DNA of 64,000 nt from Sphingomonas canadensis (GTDB taxonomy: Bacteria > Pseudomonadota > Alphaproteobacteria > Sphingomonadales > Sphingomonadaceae): the NCBI RefSeq assembly GCF_026013525.1, contig NZ_JAPDRA010000007.1:158317-222316 (forward strand), in the 5' to 3' direction. Both the position numbers and the translations under genes were made by a program. Below the pieces are notes generated by a model, which was given only the letters and a program-made list of their open reading frames with translations, did not search any database and was not told where the DNA came from. Shown in pieces: positions 62,316-64,000 of this stretch. Position 1 is the stretch's first letter. Each line of letters opens with the position of its first letter.

Positions 62316-63848
62316 ATGGACACGCAATTCGCCGCGCTCGATTGGCTGGTGGTGGGGCTCTACCTGCTGGTGATGCTGGGCGGCGGCTGGGCTTTCGCGC
62401 GGCTGCGGCGCGAGGAGCTGGGCGAATATTTCCTGGCCGGGCGCAGCGTGCCGGCGTGGCTGGCGGCGGTATCGGTGCTGGCGGCGACCCAGTCCGCCGC
62501 GACCTTCCTGGGCGTGCCGGACCAGAGCTTTCGCGGCGACCTGGCCTATCTGGGCGCGGTGATCAGCCCGTGCATCGCGGCGCTGTTCGTGGCGCATGTG
62601 CTGATCCCGCGCTTCTACGCGATGCGCGCGACCACCGTGTACGAGCTGCTGGAGCGGCGGTTCGACGCGCGGGCAATGCGCTGGGCGGGGGGCATGTTCC
62701 TGGTGGGGCGGGTGCTGGCGGGGGGGGCGCGCGTCTATCTGGCGGCGATCGCGCTGGCGATGGTAGCCTTTTCCAGCGTCAGCGCGCCGGCGATCCTGTC
62801 GGCGGCGGCCATGGTGATGGCGGCGGCGTTCCTGTTCACCTTCCACGGCGGGCTGAAGGCGGTGATCTGGAACGACCTGATCCAGTTCACCGTCTATACC
62901 GGATCGGCGGTGGCGGTGCTGGCGTTCCTCTATCTGTCGATCCCCGCGAGCAACGCGGAGATACTGGCCGCGCTGTCCGCTGCGCCCGGGGGCGTGGACA
63001 AACTGCGGCTGCTCGACTGGAGCCTGGACCTCTCGCATCCCTTTTCGGTGCTGGCGATGATGACCGGGCTGTTCCTGCTCAACGTCGCCAATTTCGGGCT
63101 GGACCAGGACACCACCCAACGCCTGCTCGCCAGCCCGGATGCGCGGACGGGCGCGCGCGGGCTGATACTGTCGGCGCTGGGCGCGATCCCGATCATCGCG
63201 GTGTTCATGGCCGTGGGGCTGCTGCTCCACATCTTCTACCAGCGGCCCGAGCTGATGGGGGAGAGCCACCGCGTGGCCAGCAGCTTCTCGGGCGAGAAGG
63301 TGACGGTGTTCGTCCACTATATCCTGACGCAGGTGCCGCCGGGGCTGCGCGGGCTGGTGACCGTGGGGGTGACGGCGGCGGCCGTGGCGACCACCAATTC
63401 GGCGCTGAACGCGATGAGCTCGGTGATGATCACAGACTTCTACCGCCCCTGGAAGGAGGCGCGCGGCGGGGCCGGAGGGCCGCACTATGTCCGCGCCGGG
63501 CGCTGGGGGATGGGGATCGTGGCGGTGGCGATGTTCGGCACGGCGGCGCTCAGCTTCTACTGGCAGCGCTATACCGATATGCCGCTGCTGGAGTTCGCGC
63601 TGCAGGTGATGGTGTTCGCCTATGCCGGGCTGCTGGGCGTCTATCTGGTCGCGGTGTTCACAGGGCGGGGCAACACGTTGTCGGTGATCGCGGCGCTGCT
63701 GGGCGGGTTCGTCACGGTGCTGCTGCTGCAGCCCTTCATGATCGGCCCCGCCGGCCTGGCCTTTCCATACCAGCTTTGCATCGGCACCGCTGTGGCGGCG
63801 CTGATCTGCGCGATCCCGCCGGGAAGCGGACAAGCGCTCCGCCGCTGA
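62316..63848 (+). CDS. Sodium:solute symporter family protein
   Basis: A 510-residue membrane protein with about thirteen helices and the SSS pattern: G-E-Y-F-L-A-G-R-S-V-P near helix 1-2, A-T-Q-S-A-A-T-F-L-G, and A-A-V-A-T-T-N-S-A-L-N-A-M-S-S-V. It uses a Na+ gradient to import a solute, not identified (family substrates include sugars, acids, amino acids and urea). Core-like gene outside the element. Confidence 0.87.
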   Translation: MDTQFAALDWLVVGLYLLVMLGGGWAFARLRREELGEYFLAGRSVPAWLAAVSVLAATQSAATFLGVPDQSFRGDLAYLGAVISPCIAALFVAHVLIPRFYAMRATTVYELLERRFDARAMRWAGGMFLVGRVLAGGARVYLAAIALAMVAFSSVSAPAILSAAAMVMAAAFLFTFHGGLKAVIWNDLIQFTVYTGSAVAVLAFLYLSIPASNAEILAALSAAPGGVDKLRLLDWSLDLSHPFSVLAMMTGLFLLNVANFGLDQDTTQRLLASPDARTGARGLILSALGAIPIIAVFMAVGLLLHIFYQRPELMGESHRVASSFSGEKVTVFVHYILTQVPPGLRGLVTVGVTAAAVATTNSALNAMSSVMITDFYRPWKEARGGAGGPHYVRAGRWGMGIVAVAMFGTAALSFYWQRYTDMPLLEFALQVMVFAYAGLLGVYLVAVFTGRGNTLSVIAALLGGFVTVLLLQPFMIGPAGLAFPYQLCIGTAVAALICAIPPGSGQALRR

Positions 63849-63925
63849 GCGATTCTGCGCCCCGCGCCCTTGCAACCCGCGCGCAATCCCGGCATCCGGC
63901 GCGCGAGCCGTTCGGGAGGATCAGC

Positions 63926-64000
63926 ATGAAGACGCGGGCCGCGGTGGCATTTGAGGCGAAGAAGCCGCTGGAGATCGTGGAGGTGGACCTTGAGGGTCCG
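63926..64000 (+). CDS. frmA: S-(hydroxymethyl)glutathione dehydrogenase, N-terminal fragment (runs off window)
   Basis: The first 25 codons read M-K-T-R-A-A-V-A-F-E-A, then P-L-E-I-V-E-V-D-L-E-G-P, closely resembling the start of class III alcohol dehydrogenase, which oxidises S-hydroxymethylglutathione in formaldehyde clearance. A GGGAGGA site lies before the ATG. The rest lies beyond the window, so the call is based on the N-terminus only. Confidence 0.78.
   Translation, partial: MKTRAAVAFEAKKPLEIVEVDLEGP

Noticed and set aside
1..64000. CRISPR arrays, insertion sequences, rRNA genes
   Set aside because: No regularly spaced repeats, transposase-like frames or rRNA sequence were seen on reading; the only tRNA-like sequence is the fragment at 61714.

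Overview
The window is GC-rich, alphaproteobacterial DNA, most likely from a sphingomonad. This rests on gene content and protein resemblance seen by eye; no database search was run. Positions 1 to about 61,758 look like the integrase end of a large integrative element. A tyrosine integrase (59,950-61,539) lies beside a 45-nt copy of the 3' half of a tRNA-Thr(GGU) gene (61,714-61,758). Core-like genes follow to the right: a PilZ protein, a sodium:solute symporter and the start of glutathione-dependent formaldehyde dehydrogenase. The intact tRNA gene and the other end of the element should lie left of position 1.

The left part (0-14 kb) is a metal-resistance block. It holds CueR with a copper P1B-ATPase, CopC-CopD with a methyltransferase, a CnrY-CnrX-CnrH-like metal sensor/anti-sigma/sigma cassette, and a long copper-oxidation operon (multicopper oxidase CopA, CopB, cytochrome c, DUF305, PepSY and DUF411 proteins). 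The CopA-ATPase gene and the oxidase operon share a MerR-type promoter with a 19-nt spacer, so CueR probably controls both.

The middle and right (14-57 kb) read as an oxygen and energy-stress island. It carries a haem-PAS FixL kinase with FixJ, a receiver-only protein, and two related ECF sigma factors, one with a CorE-like cysteine-rich tail. Around them are genes for RNA and nucleotide salvage (beta-CASP nuclease, AMP/thymidine phosphorylase, PRPP synthase), Mg2+-type and other P-type ATPases, D-lactate dehydrogenase, an ABC-2 exporter, archaeal-type GAPDH, PEP synthase, PfkB, polyphosphate kinase 2, cyclopropane fatty acid synthase, UbiB, a Bax inhibitor-1 homologue, a glycosyltransferase/GH130 pair, a second CopA-CopB pair and several membrane proteins of unknown function.

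The main discovery is a shared promoter that ties the island together. Twelve intergenic sites have the form (T/C)GTAA, exactly 17 nt, then CGTC(C/T), and each points into a gene or operon. Three pairs are divergent. One site lies just upstream of the cysteine-tailed sigma gene, which suggests autoregulation and makes that sigma the best candidate reader. The window therefore appears to hold a mobile ECF-sigma regulon joining copper oxidation, ion pumping, carbon rerouting and energy salvage, with a FixLJ oxygen sensor inside it.
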